From UBA7312 sp002715345 (lineage in GTDB: Bacteria > Bacteroidota > Bacteroidia > Flavobacteriales > UBA7312), in the NCBI GenBank assembly GCA_964009845.1, contig CAXGIQ010000066.1:1-7858 (forward strand): a stretch of DNA of 7,858 bases, in the 5' to 3' direction. Every line of letters starts with the position of its first letter. Position 1 is the first letter of the stretch. Below, one piece after another: positions 7,123-7,858 of the stretch. Below the pieces are notes generated by a model that searched no databases, was not told where the DNA came from, and saw only the letters and a program-made list of their open reading frames with translations. A program made the translations under genes and the position numbers.

Positions 7123-7413
7123 ATGACTAAAGCAGAGATTGTAGCTTCTATTTCAGAAAAGATTGGCGTAGAAAAAGTAGATGTTCAAGCCGTAGTAGAG
7201 ACATTCATGAAAGAGGTGAAAGATTCGTTGAGTAAGGACGAGAATGTTTATTTAAGAGGGTTCGGTTCATTTATTGTGAAAGAAAGAGCTGAGAAGACAG
7301 GTAGAAATATCTCGAAAAACACAACAATTATCATCCCTTCGCATAACATTCCTGCATTTAAGCCAGCAAAAGTTTTTATTGAGCAAGTAAAGGAAAGTGT
7401 TGCTGTAAAATAA
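7123..7413 (+). CDS. HU-family DNA-binding protein
   Basis: A 96-residue histone-like protein of the HU/IHF family, which binds and bends DNA as a dimer to organise the nucleoid. The N-terminal helical dimerisation part (1-40) begins MTKAEIVASISEKIGV. The beta-arm region shows the family signature GFGSFIVKERAEKTGRN (46-62) and the arm tip SHNIPAFKPAKVF (73-85), with Pro77 at the position of the DNA-intercalating proline. The length is typical. It could equally be labelled HupA/HupB-like or IHF-like; family sequence alone does not separate these, so no symbol is given. The ATG at 7123 gives the standard N-terminus. The gene is divergent from mutY and lies 47 nt upstream of a tiny basic-protein gene on the same strand. 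No terminator is seen between the two, so they may share a transcript. Confidence 0.96.
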   Translation: MTKAEIVASISEKIGVEKVDVQAVVETFMKEVKDSLSKDENVYLRGFGSFIVKERAEKTGRNISKNTTIIIPSHNIPAFKPAKVFIEQVKESVAVK

Positions 7414-7460
7414 ACTGCCTAGCAGTAGAAAGATATATAAAGAATTAAAATTTTAACGTT

Positions 7461-7550
7461 ATGCCTAACGGAAAAAAGAGAAAAAGACACAAGATGGCTA
7501 CTCACAAGCGCAAGAAGCGTTTGAGAAAGAATAGACACAAGAAGAAGTAA
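7461..7550 (+). CDS. Very small, highly basic protein (29 aa), possible ribosome-associated protein
   Basis: The ATG at 7461 opens a 29-codon frame ending TAA at 7550. The product starts MPNGKKRKRHKMATHKRKKR and contains 11 Lys, 6 Arg and 3 His, with no acidic or aromatic residues and no cysteine. Such a composition suits a ribosomal-protein-like peptide that folds only against rRNA. From memory, near-identical short proteins occur in many Bacteroidota at this same place, between the HU gene and the RNase E/G gene, and a small extra ribosomal protein has been reported from a flavobacterial ribosome structure. I cannot confirm from the sequence that this is that protein. The ATG is preceded by an A/T-rich leader without Shine-Dalgarno; an internal ATG at codon 12 could give an 18-residue product. 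Composition and conserved context make it credible as a gene despite its size. Confidence 0.82.
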   Translation: MPNGKKRKRHKMATHKRKKRLRKNRHKKK

Positions 7551-7554
7551 TCTC

Positions 7555-7585
7555 TTGTGCAGCAGGCCTGCACTGAATACTTTTC
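7555..7585 (+). promoter_or_regulatory. Weak candidate promoter upstream of the RNase E/G gene
   Basis: TTG at 7555-7557 is followed after 20 nt by TACTTTTC at 7578-7585, one base from the TAnnTTTG -7 consensus. The spacing is right but the box is imperfect, and the spacer is occupied by the hairpin at 7557-7573. It is recorded because the RNase gene otherwise needs read-through from HU. Confidence 0.2.
7557..7573 (+). other. Hairpin 1 in the leader of the RNase E/G gene
   Basis: GTGCAG (7557-7562) pairs perfectly with CTGCAC (7568-7573) around a 5-nt loop. It starts 6 nt after the stop of the small basic-protein gene. A T-rich stretch (7581-7600, including TTTTCC and TTTAATTTTT) follows but does not begin directly at the stem, so it is at best a weak terminator. 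An alternative view is a fold protecting the 3' end of the upstream message. Confidence 0.45.
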
Positions 7586-7600
7586 CATTCTTTAATTTTT

Positions 7601-7633
7601 ACAGTGCTAGGCTCCTTTGGGAGCTACCACTGT
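7601..7633 (+). other. Hairpin 2 just upstream of the RNase E/G start
   Basis: An outer stem ACAGTG (7601-7606) / CACTGT (7628-7633) encloses an inner stem GCTCC (7611-7615) / GGAGC (7620-7624) with a TTTG loop, separated by small internal loops. It ends 16 nt before the GTG start of the RNase gene. No U tract follows, so a simple intrinsic terminator is unlikely. An attenuator, RNA-stability element or ribosome-access control is possible. Any role is inference. Confidence 0.5.
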
Positions 7634-7649
7634 TTATAGAGTAATCATC

Positions 7650-7858
7650 GTGAAATTCGATTTATTAGTAGATTCAAGAACAGATGAAGTTGTCATTGCC
7701 TTATTGAAAGATAAGCAACTGATAGAACTTCATAAAGAGCCGCACGACAGTAGCTATTCCGTAGGTGATATTTACCTTGGTAAAGTGAAAAAAGTTGTGT
7801 CAGGGCTTAACGCTTGCTTTGTAGATGTAGGACATGAGAAAGATGGCTTTTTGCACTA
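7650..7858 (+). CDS. rng: Ribonuclease E/G family protein, N-terminal part (partial)
   Basis: The first 69 codons of a gene that continues beyond the window. RNase E/G enzymes are single-strand-specific endoribonucleases that process rRNA and start mRNA decay. The visible segment matches their N-terminus: KFDLLVDSRTDEVVIALLKD (2-21), QLIELHKE (23-30), then the beginning of the S1 RNA-binding domain, VGDIYLGKVKKVVSGLNACF (38-57), and VDVGHEKDGFLH (58-69). The catalytic DNase I-like region lies outside. The GTG at 7650 is chosen because no ATG is available and the reading frame is closed by TAG at 7608-7610; the only other upstream option, TTG at 7617, would fall inside the hairpin loop. Bacteroidota genes of this type are usually annotated as ribonuclease G (rng/cafA); RNase E cannot be excluded from this fragment. 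Confidence 0.92.
   Translation, partial: MKFDLLVDSRTDEVVIALLKDKQLIELHKEPHDSSYSVGDIYLGKVKKVVSGLNACFVDVGHEKDGFLH

Noticed and set aside
7414..7426. Hairpin ACTGC-CTA-GCAGT right after the HU stop codon
   Set aside because: Only 5 bp and no following T run, so it is not convincing as a terminator; HU and the small basic gene may be co-transcribed.
7562..7571. 10-bp perfect palindrome GCAGGCCTGC as an operator site
   Set aside because: It lies within hairpin 1 and no regulator or second copy is visible, so an RNA fold is the simpler reading.
1..7858. Mobile element, CRISPR array, tRNA/rRNA or undescribed defence system
   Set aside because: No inverted-repeat-bounded unit, spaced direct repeats, tRNA-like fold or unfamiliar gene cassette was found; almost all the sequence is taken up by recognised conserved genes.

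Overview
The window comes from an AT-rich member of the Bacteroidota, most likely class Flavobacteriia. Four things support this. FtsZ carries a long acidic linker and a flavobacterial-type C-terminal block ending in HDNVD. The gliding-motility genes gldE and gldD are present. Two promoter candidates match the Bacteroidota form (-7 box TAnnTTTG, with a TTG-like -33 box about 20 nt upstream). No start codon in the window is preceded by a recognisable Shine-Dalgarno sequence.

Positions 1-3538 (plus strand) hold the distal end of the division (dcw) cluster: the 3' end of ftsQ, then ftsA, ftsZ and a GatB/YqeY-family gene, packed 3 nt apart, 33 nt apart, and overlapping by 1 nt. FtsA is the membrane tether and FtsZ the polymerising GTPase of the division ring. 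A 15-bp hairpin at 3561-3594 separates this operon from the convergent block that follows and probably serves both strands.

Positions 3593-6976 (minus strand) hold, in order of transcription, mutY, ssb, gldE and gldD. MutY is an A/G-mismatch DNA glycosylase and SSB coats single-stranded DNA. GldE (DUF21/CBS/CorC-HlyC membrane protein) and GldD (lipoprotein) belong to the gliding/type IX secretion apparatus. ssb appears to have its own promoter inside the end of mutY. gldE uses a TTG start and overlaps gldD.

Positions 6977-7122 form a divergent intergenic region with a good promoter for an HU-family DNA-binding protein. Downstream on the plus strand lie HU (7123-7413), a 29-residue extremely basic protein (7461-7550) that is probably ribosome-associated, and the first 69 codons of a ribonuclease E/G family gene, which runs off the window. 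The 99-nt gap before the RNase gene contains two hairpins and a possible alternative pairing.

This is mostly a conserved housekeeping region. I see no mobile element, CRISPR array, tRNA, rRNA or phage sequence, and no undescribed multi-gene system. The least explained items are the tiny basic protein, the structured leader before the RNase E/G gene, and the FtsZ C-terminal region.
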